Below are positions 9,039 to 17,026 of a DNA stretch of 50,282 bases, one piece after another. Made by a program: the position numbers and the translations under genes. The notes under the pieces were generated by a model. That model worked only from the letters and a program-made list of their open reading frames with translations. It was not told where the DNA came from and did no database searches. The DNA comes from Firmicutes bacterium UBA6806 (GTDB lineage: Bacteria > Bacillota > Clostridia > Peptostreptococcales > Acidaminobacteraceae), in contig DKFC01000051.1 of the NCBI GenBank assembly GCA_002452745.1, positions 1 through 50,282 on the forward strand, in the 5' to 3' direction. How positions within the stretch are numbered: position 1 is the first letter of the stretch; each line of letters begins with the position of its first letter.

Positions 9039-10154
9039 TTTAAGTGCCATCTCAGAAAACAGCTCCACATCCCAAGTATCTTTGATAAAGAGCGTTCTCT
9101 CATTTTCCAGATTGATTTCTTCAACCTCTAAATAGTTGTTTATGCTACCCAAATTCAGAACTCTGACCCTTGGCCTGCTGGGATTCGCATTTCTATAGTT
9201 TGAAACAATGCCAACTCGACCATCTGACAGCACCACCCCTGATCCCGGCGGAAAAATACAAATAGTGCTGGTGAGTGTCCTGTATATTTTGGGGTCAATT
9301 TTATACACAGCCTCTGTCATCAATACATCCATAGCCCTGTAGATAGGCATCTTTCCACGGTAGATTCTGTTGGTTGTCATGGCATCATACATATCGCATA
9401 CAGTTACGATTTTTACATACTCTGGAATTTCTATTCCCTTCAATCCAAGTGGATATCCAGAACCATCCAGTTTTTCATGATGAAGCCTTATGATTTGTTT
9501 TGCAAGATAGGGAATCTGTGATACAGACTCCGTAATCTCGTACCCCAGCTCAGGGTGTTTTTCAACTTCACGCCGCTCTTCTAAAGTAAGAGCTCCAGGT
9601 TTGTTAATCAGTTCTTGAGGCACTCGCATCTTGCCGATATCATGGAGCAGCGCCCCAAGCGCAATATGTCGAATATCCTCTATTTTATAATCCAGTGCCT
9701 TTGCCGTTAAAATAGATAAGATGGCCACATTGACATTGTGTTTATAAGTGTACGCATCTGATTGCAGCAAATCCACCACAGTATACAGGATTTCATCCGC
9801 CTGTTCCAGTGTCTCCAGCAATAGTTCCAGAACTTCTTCCACCAGTTTGACATTTTCATAGGGAATCACGGCTTTGACGCCGAGTTTCTCTTGATGCATG
9901 ATGTCATCGAAAACTCTCTTGATTGCTTTAACTGATTTTTCCATTTGCGGCTCCGGAATCATGCTCTTTTTTTCGACATTTCCTTTCAGGGCATTCAAAA
10001 CATAAACCACATCAACATTGTGGCTCAACAATTTGGCAAGCACATCATTGTTAATGACTGTGCCCTTTTTTATGAGCATCATACCGTGTTCAGAATAAAC
10101 CGGTTCCACTATTTGATTGCCTAAGATTGATGTACTCACCTGAGTCGATTGCAT
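9036..10154 (-). CDS. HD-GYP domain phosphodiesterase (cyclic di-GMP signalling)
   Basis: About 372 residues. The N-terminal third resembles the leader domain often found before HD-GYP (MMLIKKGTVINNDVLAKL). The catalytic domain carries HDIGK, HHEKLDGSGYP, DMYDAM and related motifs; the HD pair is in LLHDIGKM and the GYP-type loop reads SGYPLGLKG. HD-GYP enzymes hydrolyse cyclic di-GMP and are cytoplasmic when, as here, no membrane segment is present. The metal ligands appear intact. The ribosome site is modest (GGGGT). A sigma-D-like promoter upstream suggests coregulation with motility and chemotaxis genes, fitting the two chemoreceptors nearby. Activity on cyclic di-GMP rather than another cyclic dinucleotide is inferred from the family. 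Confidence 0.92.
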   Translation of the reverse strand: MQSTQVSTSILGNQIVEPVYSEHGMMLIKKGTVINNDVLAKLLSHNVDVVYVLNALKGNVEKKSMIPEPQMEKSVKAIKRVFDDIMHQEKLGVKAVIPYENVKLVEEVLELLLETLEQADEILYTVVDLLQSDAYTYKHNVNVAILSILTAKALDYKIEDIRHIALGALLHDIGKMRVPQELINKPGALTLEERREVEKHPELGYEITESVSQIPYLAKQIIRLHHEKLDGSGYPLGLKGIEIPEYVKIVTVCDMYDAMTTNRIYRGKMPIYRAMDVLMTEAVYKIDPKIYRTLTSTICIFPPGSGVVLSDGRVGIVSNYRNANPSRPRVRVLNLGSINNYLEVEEINLENERTLFIKDTWDVELFSEMALK

Positions 10155-10290
10155 GCTTTACCCCGTTGTTTTTTTATATGAAAGCACAAAAGCTTTCTAT
10201 GTATGGCAACTGTTATGTTTATAATTGAGGGTCTATTATCATGATTTGCTGCTTATTCAGATTTAAGTCCAGTTAGGGCTATCTTTAATT

Positions 10291-10317
10291 ATATCGGTAC
10301 AACTTAAAAAAACTTTA
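10291..10317 (-). promoter_or_regulatory. Sigma-D (FliA-type) promoter candidate for the HD-GYP gene
   Basis: On the minus strand TAAA (10314-10317) is followed after 16 bp by CCGATAT (10291-10297), close to the flagellar sigma consensus TAAA-N15-GCCGATAT. The leader to the ATG would be about 130 nt and contains a small hairpin, GAAAGC/GCTTTC. A TATAAT overlaps the -10, so sigma-A use is an alternative. Confidence 0.5.
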
Positions 10318-10352
10318 GCCGATTTTCTAAAATTTGTGCCTCCTATCTATTA

Positions 10353-10384
10353 AAAACTGCATACACCTCGTATGCAGTTTTTAG
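10353..10384 (-). terminator. Rho-independent terminator after the phosphoesterase gene
   Basis: Minus strand AAAACTGCATAC / GTATGCAGTTTT around a short loop, then T residues, just after the phosphoesterase stop codon. It ends the run of genes that begins with the cysteine desulfurase. Confidence 0.88.
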
Positions 10385-10400
10385 GGATGCCTCCCCTTTG

Positions 10401-11219
10401 CTATTCAAGTTCAAAGACGGTTATCTTTGGCGGATTGCCAAATCGAAACCTCATCTTGGTGTTTCCTAAACCTGAATTCACATATAAAAGCGTCTTTCTG
10501 CTATTTTCAATGTTATAAAAACCTTTTTTATAAAGATGCGCGTTTGGCGGTGTTATTACTGGTCCTAGAATAGGAAGGCATATCTGTCCGCCATGACTGT
10601 GTCCTGCCAAAACCAAATCAATCGGCAAGTCTTTTACAGCCTCGTAGAGATCGGGTTCATGCGTCAGCAGAATATTGATATCCTCTGCCTTTATGTTATC
10701 TCTTAACTGTGAAAAGTTCGGATGTCCAAGCATGGCATCGTCTATACCAAAAAAAGCCAATGTTTTGCCACTGTCTGTACGGTATAGTACCTCACTATTG
10801 ACCAACACCTCAAATCCCGCCTCCATCATCAGCTTGTCATAGATTTTTTCGCCACCACCACCTAAATCGTGATTCCCATTGATGGCAATTTTTAAAATGC
10901 CATTGTCAAGCAATTTGAGGACTTCAACCGCTTCCTCCTGATATTCATACTCTCTTGGTTCATCAAGAAAATCCCCTGTGAAAATGACGATGTCAGGACT
11001 TTGTCGATTGATTAGCGCCACCGTATTGGCGAGCTGTTCAAGGGTAAAGTAGTCGCCTAGCTGAGTATCGGTGAATTGAACAACCCTAAGCGGCTTTTCC
11101 AGATCAAAATCGAGTTTTTTACGCTCAACGGTCAACAGGTGGGGCTCAATAAAAGCTGCATAGACAATCAAACAGACTAGTATTGCCATGACTGCAACAA
11201 GGGCGACTCTCTTTCTCAT
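10401..11219 (-). CDS. Membrane-anchored metallophosphoesterase (YkuE/YaeI-like)
   Basis: About 272 residues. One N-terminal membrane segment (VALVAVMAILVCLIVYAAF) is followed by a calcineurin-like phosphoesterase domain. Metal-binding motifs are present in order: FTDTQLG (a variant of D-x-H with Gln in place of His), GDFLDEP, INGNHDLGGG, LLTHEPD and LAGHSHGGQ. Relatives act at the outer membrane face on lipid-linked or nucleotide phosphates; the substrate here is not known. The Asp-Thr-Gln first motif is seen in some YkuE-like proteins. Its ATG overlaps the stop of the deoxynucleoside kinase gene (ATGA), showing translational coupling. It is the last gene before a strong terminator. Confidence 0.88.
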   Translation of the reverse strand: MRKRVALVAVMAILVCLIVYAAFIEPHLLTVERKKLDFDLEKPLRVVQFTDTQLGDYFTLEQLANTVALINRQSPDIVIFTGDFLDEPREYEYQEEAVEVLKLLDNGILKIAINGNHDLGGGGEKIYDKLMMEAGFEVLVNSEVLYRTDSGKTLAFFGIDDAMLGHPNFSQLRDNIKAEDINILLTHEPDLYEAVKDLPIDLVLAGHSHGGQICLPILGPVITPPNAHLYKKGFYNIENSRKTLLYVNSGLGNTKMRFRFGNPPKITVFELE

Positions 11220-11920
11220 TCCGTCCCCCGCTCTACATATGGCTCAATCGCCGAGAGAATTTGTTGCTTCACAGATTCCTTAACCTCACCGTTTTCACCT
11301 AGAGCACTCTCATTTAAGTCCACTCTGACCTTAGGACAGAGGTCAAAGGCTTCAAACCAAGCCTCATAATTTCGCCTCAGGTCTTCCATGTAATCGCGTG
11401 GGATCAAATCACCTTCACTTGAGCGTGACCGCTTTTGGATACGCTCCATTGCCGTGTCAACAGATGCGTCAAGATAAATCAGCACATCTGGAACGCGTAT
11501 GTGCATCAACATGTTGTGGAGCAAATCCCTGTATATGATAAATTCATCTTCGGTCATTTGACCGCGTTCGTGAATCGTCTTTGCGAAAATTTCATCTCCA
11601 TATATAGAACGGTCCAAAATAGCATGATTTCCTTCCGCTTCAATTCTCTTGATGTCCTTAAATCGGTCATTGAGAAACATCACCTGTATAATGGCACTCC
11701 ATCTGGATTGATCCAGATAAAATTTGTCAAGCATCCTCTGCGCCAGACTTTCCTTCCCGTCATCTTTAAGTTCCATAAATAGGGGCACGCCCAATTCCTC
11801 ACTGAGAAATTTGCCCACTGTGCTCTTACCAACACCTATAATGCCATCTATTACAATTGCCATATTCTTTGCCTTGCCTCCGCTTATATATAATTCAGGG
11901 TTAACAGATGTAAATTCCAT
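11216..11920 (-). CDS. Deoxynucleoside kinase
   Basis: About 234 residues, or 215 if the second start is used. The P-loop is GIIGVGKST, the DRS motif is LDRSIYGDEIF, and the lid has RIQKRSRSSEGD. It phosphorylates deoxynucleosides (deoxyadenosine/deoxyguanosine kinase family) for salvage into dNTP pools. The ATG at 11918-11920 has AGGAG six bases before it. An internal ATG at 11861-11863 gives a protein starting directly with MAIVIDG, as most family members do, but its GGAGG is 12 bases away; the choice is open. It follows the MFS gene by 49 bp and overlaps the phosphoesterase by four bases. Base preference cannot be read from sequence alone. Confidence 0.9.
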   Translation of the reverse strand: MEFTSVNPELYISGGKAKNMAIVIDGIIGVGKSTVGKFLSEELGVPLFMELKDDGKESLAQRMLDKFYLDQSRWSAIIQVMFLNDRFKDIKRIEAEGNHAILDRSIYGDEIFAKTIHERGQMTEDEFIIYRDLLHNMLMHIRVPDVLIYLDASVDTAMERIQKRSRSSEGDLIPRDYMEDLRRNYEAWFEAFDLCPKVRVDLNESALGENGEVKESVKQQILSAIEPYVERGTE

Positions 11921-11969
11921 ATAATCTCCTCATAATGGATGTCAAAAGCACCCTGCTCTCACATCTATA

Positions 11970-13172
11970 TCAAACCAAAGTATCCTTTGCGTTTTTATAC
12001 TTAATCACCGAAATGACCAGTGTATTTACAATCAACATCGCAAGTACAATCCACAGGACGCTCTTAGTTCCAAAGTAAATGGACACAGCAGTTCCCATGG
12101 TTGGCGAAACCATCCATCCTAGACTGCCCACCAGACCTTGAAGCCCAAAAAGCGCCCCTCTGTGCTCTGGAACCGTCATCTCTGCTGTCATGGAAGTAAT
12201 CATCGGTTCAACACCTCCAATCAACAGAAACATCATGGCGTAAAAGACAATAAAACTCACCAGTGTATGACTAAGATTCAAGACAAGGGCATCCACTGCT
12301 GCAAGTGCCAAGAGCAGTGAAATCATATTGATTTTATTGTATTTATCTCCAAGTCTGCTTATGGTAATTGCCGCCACTGTGGTCATGATGCCTATAATCC
12401 CATTTACCGTTCCAGTCAGCTGAGCCGCCCCCTCCAGAACCCCCGTGGACTCTTGAATATAAAGTGGAATAAACGGTGTAAATACCGATCTTGTGATTCT
12501 GTGAAAAAACAACATAATCAACATGAGTACAATGTTTACAGTGAGTATCTTGCCATATGGCAATCCCACCTTCTTTGCCCCTGTTTGGCCGGGGTTGAGT
12601 GTTGACTTATCTTCTTTCAAGTAAATTGTGAGGAACAAGAATCCAAGAAGCATTAAAACCGCTCCAGAGAAAAAGCTAATTCTGTATCCAAAGTACTCCG
12701 CCACAGTTCCCCCGAGAAATGGTCCTAATGAATATCCGATAAAAGTAGAAGAAGAAAGAAATCCAAGTGCATAGGAAAGCCTATTATTTGGAGTATTGGC
12801 TGCCACAAACGTCGAAGACGCTGTAATCGTTCCCGTAAACATCCCCTGTACAAGTCTTAAAATCACAAGCTGCCAGACATGAGTTGCCATTCCCATCAGT
12901 CCGATGACAAAAACTGCGGCCAGCATGGCTCTTTGAATCATGAGTTTTCTACCGTATCGGTCAGACAACATGCCCCAGATTGGTGCCATAACAGCCATCG
13001 TAATAGCTGGCGCAGCACTGAGAATCCCAGTATAGAGTTTGAGAGTAGCAGGGTCAGTGACTCCCATTTCTTGAATATAAAACGGCATGAACGGCAGTCC
13101 AAATCCGAAGCTCGTCAGTGAAATAATTTGCGATATCCATAGTGTGTATAAATTGACTTTCCAGCGTTCCAT
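11970..13172 (-). CDS. MFS efflux transporter (MdtG-like drug:proton antiporter)
   Basis: About 400 residues with twelve predicted membrane helices. The cytoplasmic loop after helix 2 has the MFS signature GMLSDRYGRKLM, and the N-terminus (PFMPFYIQEMGV) resembles the MdtG/YceE group of multidrug antiporters. The start is the ATG at 13170-13172, preceded by GAGGAG; an ATG eight codons upstream lacks a site. It lies 60 bp downstream of mnmA and 49 bp upstream of the deoxynucleoside kinase, all in one direction. The substrate is unknown, and its place among nucleotide and tRNA-modification genes gives no clear clue. Confidence 0.87.
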   Translation of the reverse strand: MERWKVNLYTLWISQIISLTSFGFGLPFMPFYIQEMGVTDPATLKLYTGILSAAPAITMAVMAPIWGMLSDRYGRKLMIQRAMLAAVFVIGLMGMATHVWQLVILRLVQGMFTGTITASSTFVAANTPNNRLSYALGFLSSSTFIGYSLGPFLGGTVAEYFGYRISFFSGAVLMLLGFLFLTIYLKEDKSTLNPGQTGAKKVGLPYGKILTVNIVLMLIMLFFHRITRSVFTPFIPLYIQESTGVLEGAAQLTGTVNGIIGIMTTVAAITISRLGDKYNKINMISLLLALAAVDALVLNLSHTLVSFIVFYAMMFLLIGGVEPMITSMTAEMTVPEHRGALFGLQGLVGSLGWMVSPTMGTAVSIYFGTKSVLWIVLAMLIVNTLVISVIKYKNAKDTLV

Positions 13173-13232
13173 GTTTTGTCTCCTCTGTATAAACAACGTT
13201 CAATCTATTCTGCGTCTTCCGAACTCCGGCGC

Positions 13233-14324
13233 TTATTTAATTGTGCCCCCACCTATCAACTCTCTCTGATTGTAAAATACCACCGCTTGTCCCGGGGTAA
13301 CGGCTCTCTGCGGTTCATCAAATACAACCTTAACTGCGTCCTCTCCAACAGGATAAAGGATACACGCTGCTGGTTTAGCGCTATATCTAATCTTAGCTTC
13401 ACACCGATAGGACTCTGTCAATTTATCAAATGGAATAAAATTCAATGTATCTGCAATCAACGACTGACTAAACACTTCCTGCCCTTCTCCCAGCGTCACA
13501 CGATTGCACTCAGCATCTATACCGATAACGTACATGGGTTTTCCAAACGTAACACCAAGGCCCTTTCGCTGCCCGACAGTGAAATTCACAACTCCCGAAT
13601 GCGTTCCAAGTACGTTGCCTTCACGGTCTACAAAATCGCCTTTGCGGTCTCTGATGTCACTATTTCGCTTTAAGAAGCCCACATAATCCTGATCTGGAAC
13701 AAAACATATTTCCTGACTATCCGACTTTTGGGAAATCTGAACATCAAATTGAGCAGCAATCTCCCGAACCGCTTCTTTTGATTCAAAATCACCAAGTGGC
13801 ATCAAAATATGCGCAAGCTGGTGCTGAGTCAAATTATAAATGGCATAGGTCTGATCCTTCTGAACCGCATTTGACTGTTCCACCAGATATCTTGCCGAAG
13901 GTTCATCAAAGCGAATCTTAGCATAATGACCCGTTGCAACATAGTAGGCCCCCAACTGATGTGCCTTTTCTAAAAGCGCATCAAATTTGACAAATTTATT
14001 GCATGCAATGCAGGGATTTGGCGTCCTGCCATGCTTATATTCTTCAATAAAATAATCAACAACTGTCTCTTTAAAAACCGTCTTGAAATCCAATGCGTAA
14101 AATGGAATCCCAATCTGTTCGCAGACACGTCTTGCATCTTCCACCGATGAAAGACTACAGCATCCGCCATCCTTCATGAAATGCTCTTCACTCAGAAAGT
14201 CGTCCTGCCACAATCGCATGTTGACCCCAATAACTTCATAGCCCATTTGCTTGAGTTTATAAGCCGCAACAGTGCTGTCAACGCCACCACTCATTCCAAC
14301 CACAACTCTATTTTTATCAAGCAT
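13233..14324 (-). CDS. mnmA: tRNA-specific 2-thiouridylase MnmA
   Basis: About 363 residues, typical for MnmA. It adds sulfur to U34 of tRNA-Lys, tRNA-Glu and tRNA-Gln. The PP-loop ATP site is GMSGGVDST near residue 10. The two catalytic cysteines are in TPNPCIACNK and SQEICFVPD. The C-terminal barrel ends with GGGTIK. The start is the ATG at 14322-14324, after GAGG; the open frame extends 22 codons upstream without a site. A cysteine desulfurase lies upstream on the same strand and probably donates the sulfur, as in the yrvO-mnmA pair of Bacillus subtilis. A short palindrome upstream (14351-14362) may be an operator or part of a promoter. Confidence 0.97.
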   Translation of the reverse strand: MLDKNRVVVGMSGGVDSTVAAYKLKQMGYEVIGVNMRLWQDDFLSEEHFMKDGGCCSLSSVEDARRVCEQIGIPFYALDFKTVFKETVVDYFIEEYKHGRTPNPCIACNKFVKFDALLEKAHQLGAYYVATGHYAKIRFDEPSARYLVEQSNAVQKDQTYAIYNLTQHQLAHILMPLGDFESKEAVREIAAQFDVQISQKSDSQEICFVPDQDYVGFLKRNSDIRDRKGDFVDREGNVLGTHSGVVNFTVGQRKGLGVTFGKPMYVIGIDAECNRVTLGEGQEVFSQSLIADTLNFIPFDKLTESYRCEAKIRYSAKPAACILYPVGEDAVKVVFDEPQRAVTPGQAVVFYNQRELIGGGTIK

Positions 14325-14350
14325 TTTTTCCTCATTTCTCTTGCGTTTAT

Positions 14351-14362
14351 ACACTAAAGTGT
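14351..14362. promoter_or_regulatory. Short perfect palindrome upstream of mnmA
   Basis: ACACTAAAGTGT is a perfect inverted repeat (ACACT-N2-AGTGT) about 27 bp before the mnmA start. On the minus strand a weak promoter, TTTAAC-N16-TATAAA, overlaps it. No cognate regulator is known from this window. Confidence 0.3.
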
Positions 14363-14453
14363 AAACAGTTAAAACATGGCCATTTACCATCCCGCCTGTC
14401 TACAGTATTCTACATATAGATTATACGATAAAATCGTGAAACATGGAACCTTC

Positions 14454-15590
14454 TCAGCCAATCTCAGTAAGCGCAATTACTAAATTTTCGACATCTTTTT
14501 CAGTGGTAAAATCACCAAAAGAGATTCTAAGACATCGCTTTGCCTCTTTTTCGCTAAGTCCCAGAGCAAGTAAAACATGTGAAGCCGATATGGCTCCTGA
14601 ACTACAAGCAGAGCCTGCTGACAACATAAACCCCTTCATGTCCAGAACAATCAAAGCACTATCCGCATCTATTTTATCAAGCTCTATGTTCACAATTCCC
14701 GGATGACCCACATCTATTTGTGAGTTAAATTTAACCGTTGCCAGTTTCTCTCCGCACAACTGAAAAAATAACCGTTTTAACTTTCGTAAGTGTTCCACAT
14801 GGGAGGTTCTGGAAGACATCATCCGTTCACATGCCCTTGAAAACCCTGCAAGATAGGGCATGTTTTCCACCAGCATTCCCTCATTTGAAAACGCCGAATA
14901 TGGAGCATCCTCAATAATCAGCTCCCTCACGGCTCTCCCTCTCTCTCCCTCTCTTATATATAGCGCAGCAATTCCCTTCGGCCCATAGATCTTATGTGCT
15001 GAAACACTCATGGCGTCAATTGGCAGATTTGAGACATCAAACACCTCATTTGACAGCGCCTGAATTCCATCCACATGAAAGAAGATGCCCTTTTCTCGCA
15101 ACATCTGTCCAATCACTTCTATGTTTTGACGACAGCCGATCTCGTTGTTAAAAAACATCATGGACACGTATTTGGTCTCTGGCCTTATTGACTTTTCAAA
15201 AGTCTCTATCGACACATGTCCATCAGAATCAACTGGCAAAAACGTCACCTTATGTCCACTCTTTTCAATCTCTTTAAAGGATTCCAGTACTGAGGCATGT
15301 TCAATCGTAGTGGTCATCAAATGAATTGTCTCACCTTCATAATACCGACATATCGCCGACAAAATATAATTGTTGCTCTGCGACCCACATGCTGTGATTA
15401 AGAGTTCCCCTTCACTGCAACCCATGAACTTCGCAATCTGTTCCCTTTGCTGCTTTCGCCAATTCCTTCCAAAGTCGTCGGAAGCACAGAGTCTGCCTGT
15501 TTCCACTCCATACGCCCATTTTATAGTCTCTGCCACCTCTTCCTTTACAGGGGTGGTTGCCGCATAGTCAAAATATATTTTTCCCTTCAT
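14454..15590 (-). CDS. Cysteine desulfurase (IscS/NifS family)
   Basis: About 378 residues. It removes sulfur from cysteine as a persulfide. The N-terminal motif is YFDYAATTPV. The PLP lysine is in SVSAHKIYGPKG near residue 205, and the sulfur-carrying cysteine is in SAGSACSSGAISASH near residue 325, in a longer group I type loop. The start is the ATG at 15588-15590, with AGAGGAAAG just before. No iscU or other cluster-scaffold gene is adjacent. With mnmA 129 bp downstream on the same strand, a role in tRNA thiolation is likely. It could also feed other sulfur pathways. Confidence 0.94.
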   Translation of the reverse strand: MKGKIYFDYAATTPVKEEVAETIKWAYGVETGRLCASDDFGRNWRKQQREQIAKFMGCSEGELLITACGSQSNNYILSAICRYYEGETIHLMTTTIEHASVLESFKEIEKSGHKVTFLPVDSDGHVSIETFEKSIRPETKYVSMMFFNNEIGCRQNIEVIGQMLREKGIFFHVDGIQALSNEVFDVSNLPIDAMSVSAHKIYGPKGIAALYIREGERGRAVRELIIEDAPYSAFSNEGMLVENMPYLAGFSRACERMMSSRTSHVEHLRKLKRLFFQLCGEKLATVKFNSQIDVGHPGIVNIELDKIDADSALIVLDMKGFMLSAGSACSSGAISASHVLLALGLSEKEAKRCLRISFGDFTTEKDVENLVIALTEIG

Positions 15591-15708
15591 TTTCTTTCCT
15601 CTTTTGCTCTCTCTACCTCGGGGGATATGGCGCTGCATTCCACAAGGCCATCTATTTACTTCACTTAAATCGCCTATTATTATACACCAAAACTTACAGT
15701 AAAACGAG
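15591..15708 (-). promoter_or_regulatory. Upstream region of the cysteine desulfurase gene
   Basis: No ORF is supported. A TATAAT with a poor -35 lies on the minus strand around 15678-15683 and is the only visible promoter for the desulfurase run. No sulfur-responsive leader was recognised. Confidence 0.35.
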
Positions 15709-15741
15709 AAAAAACAGATGTTGGCGAGACATCTGTTTTTC
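15707..15741 (-). terminator. Rho-independent terminator of the Fur-box transcript
   Basis: Minus strand AAAAACAGATGT and ACATCTGTTTTTT pair around CTCGCCA. The hairpin lies about 165 bp downstream of the Fur-box promoter and separates it from the cysteine desulfurase gene. Confidence 0.85.
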
Positions 15742-15873
15742 CAGTGAGGTATTTAAATAAAGTTTACGTTTGGGGTTCCCATCAAATGGGAGGTAATAAA
15801 GCTGAACATTAAAGGTTTATGTTGAGTATAAGGATGTTCTTAGTTGATAATGATTATCGTTATCATTATCTGT
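15709..15873 (-). ncRNA. Candidate Fur-regulated small RNA, about 165 nt
   Basis: Seen: on the minus strand a promoter TTTACA-N17-TAATAT (15880-15908), a Fur-type box at 15846-15870 covering the first transcribed bases, then about 130 bp without a credible ORF, ending in a strong terminator hairpin (15709-15740). The longest ATG frame in it is 18 codons with no ribosome site. The layout matches iron-responsive small RNAs such as RyhB or FsrA, which are made when Fur releases the promoter in low iron. Sequence homology to those RNAs is not claimed. Alternatives are an attenuated leader of the downstream cysteine desulfurase gene or a very short peptide. Confidence 0.5.
15846..15870. promoter_or_regulatory. 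Fur box (double, overlapping)
   Basis: The segment begins with GATAATGATTATC and continues into GTTATCATTATC, giving overlapping 7-1-7 type Fur sites close to TGATAAT-G-ATTATCA. It sits at the start point predicted for the minus-strand promoter at 15880-15908. Confidence 0.85.
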
Positions 15874-15879
15874 AACATT

Positions 15880-15908
15880 ATATTAGCACAGCTCTATTAA
15901 TTTGTAAA
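15880..15908 (-). promoter_or_regulatory. Promoter of the candidate Fur-regulated RNA
   Basis: TTTACA (complement of 15903-15908), a 17-bp spacer, and TAATAT (complement of 15880-15885). Transcription would start near 15873, at the edge of the Fur box. Confidence 0.6.
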
Positions 15909-15936
15909 CCCCTAATTGAAAATTATTTTCAATTAT

Positions 15937-16467
15937 TTACGGTTTCAGATGAAATTGATGCTTTAATATCCATTTTTTAAGGTCTTCATCCCATTTCATA
16001 ATCGAAATATTATCCAAATAGCAGCTATAAACATGCGTTTCGCATTCGAGAGATGACATGATGGCTTCAAATTTATGGCTGATGCGTCTGCTGACCAACG
16101 TGCAATGAAACACATGAGGCAAATTCAACTGTTCCTCTCCACCTGTCTTCCCAATTCCAGCCGTCATAAAATTTGAGACCTTTCCATGCATTTTCTCTTC
16201 GATGGCAATCTTTAAAAAGATGACGTTGTCACGAAAACTGCCAATGCCTCCAACCGTCATTTTAATTCGCCTGTTTTCTTTGACAAACAGCTCTGAAATC
16301 TTTTGAATTTCAGAGATATCCTCACTTTCAAACGGTGGAATTAAAGTCATGTGTGCTCCAATTTTTTGAGGTTTGACACCAAAGGAATCACTTATTTTCT
16401 CCACCAATTCCCGATGATATTGGCGCACTGGATCACTAAAGAGATTCACAACTAAATATCTGCCCAT
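15937..16467 (-). CDS. 2H phosphoesterase family protein (2'-5' RNA ligase-like)
   Basis: About 176 residues. Two HxT-type motifs, AHMTLIPP and FHCTLVSR, mark the 2H phosphoesterase fold shared by 2'-5' RNA ligase (ThpR) and cyclic phosphodiesterases. Members act on 2',3'-cyclic phosphates or 2'-5' linkages in RNA or small nucleotides; the exact substrate is unknown. The start has AGGAGG six bases upstream. The gene stands alone; its 3' end faces the Fur-box promoter, which reads in the same direction. Confidence 0.85.
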   Translation of the reverse strand: MGRYLVVNLFSDPVRQYHRELVEKISDSFGVKPQKIGAHMTLIPPFESEDISEIQKISELFVKENRRIKMTVGGIGSFRDNVIFLKIAIEEKMHGKVSNFMTAGIGKTGGEEQLNLPHVFHCTLVSRRISHKFEAIMSSLECETHVYSCYLDNISIMKWDEDLKKWILKHQFHLKP

Positions 16468-16623
16468 AAAGGCCTCCTGTCAACTTCTAAATTTTAAGCT
16501 GATTTCAACGGTCTCTTTCAGAGCATCCGTAATTTTTATTATTTATTATAACACAGCACATGAATAAAAAATGGGACTGCGGGTATAAAAAATTTGAAGT
16601 AGATTAGTTCAATGAGGTGAATC

Positions 16624-17010
16624 ATGAATATATTAATAGTAGAAGACAATAAATATCAACTCGAAAACTTGAAAAAAATGGTCTTTGAAGGCTTGGGAGA
16701 TCATGCTGGCAATATTTACTGCGCCTCAGATGTGGCCACTGCCATTAAAATCTTCGAAGATGATCATATCGATTTTTTTATGCTGGACATCTCCTTGGGA
16801 TATGAAAGTGGCCTTGATCTAGCGGATATTATCCATTCAAGAGATGAGTACAAGGAGGCCTGCATCGCCATTATTTCAGCTCATAAAAAATACGAAACAC
16901 GAGCCACAGAAACGTCAAAATGTCATGTTTTTATTGAAAAGCCCTATCGTAAAGAAGATATTATAGAGCTCATAAACCGTGCACTTATTTATCACCTAGA
17001 ACAGGTATAG
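16624..17010 (+). CDS. Single-domain response regulator (receiver only)
   Basis: About 128 residues forming one CheY-like receiver. The acidic pocket is IVEDN, the phosphorylation site is the Asp in FMLDISLG near residue 53, the switch residue lies in IAIISAH, and the lysine is in IEKPY. There is no output domain. It ends 16 bp before a large chemoreceptor gene on the same strand, so it probably acts in that receptor's pathway, either as a CheY-like output or as a phosphate sink. A GAGGTG site precedes the ATG. It could also be the partner of an orphan kinase such as the one at 28-1953, but that is speculation. Confidence 0.92.
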   Translation: MNILIVEDNKYQLENLKKMVFEGLGDHAGNIYCASDVATAIKIFEDDHIDFFMLDISLGYESGLDLADIIHSRDEYKEACIAIISAHKKYETRATETSKCHVFIEKPYRKEDIIELINRALIYHLEQV

Positions 17011-17026
17011 AGAAAGGAGAATCTCC

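Noticed and set aside
13176..13673. Open plus-strand frame of 165 codons
   Set aside because: It is antisense to mnmA, whose catalytic motifs are intact.
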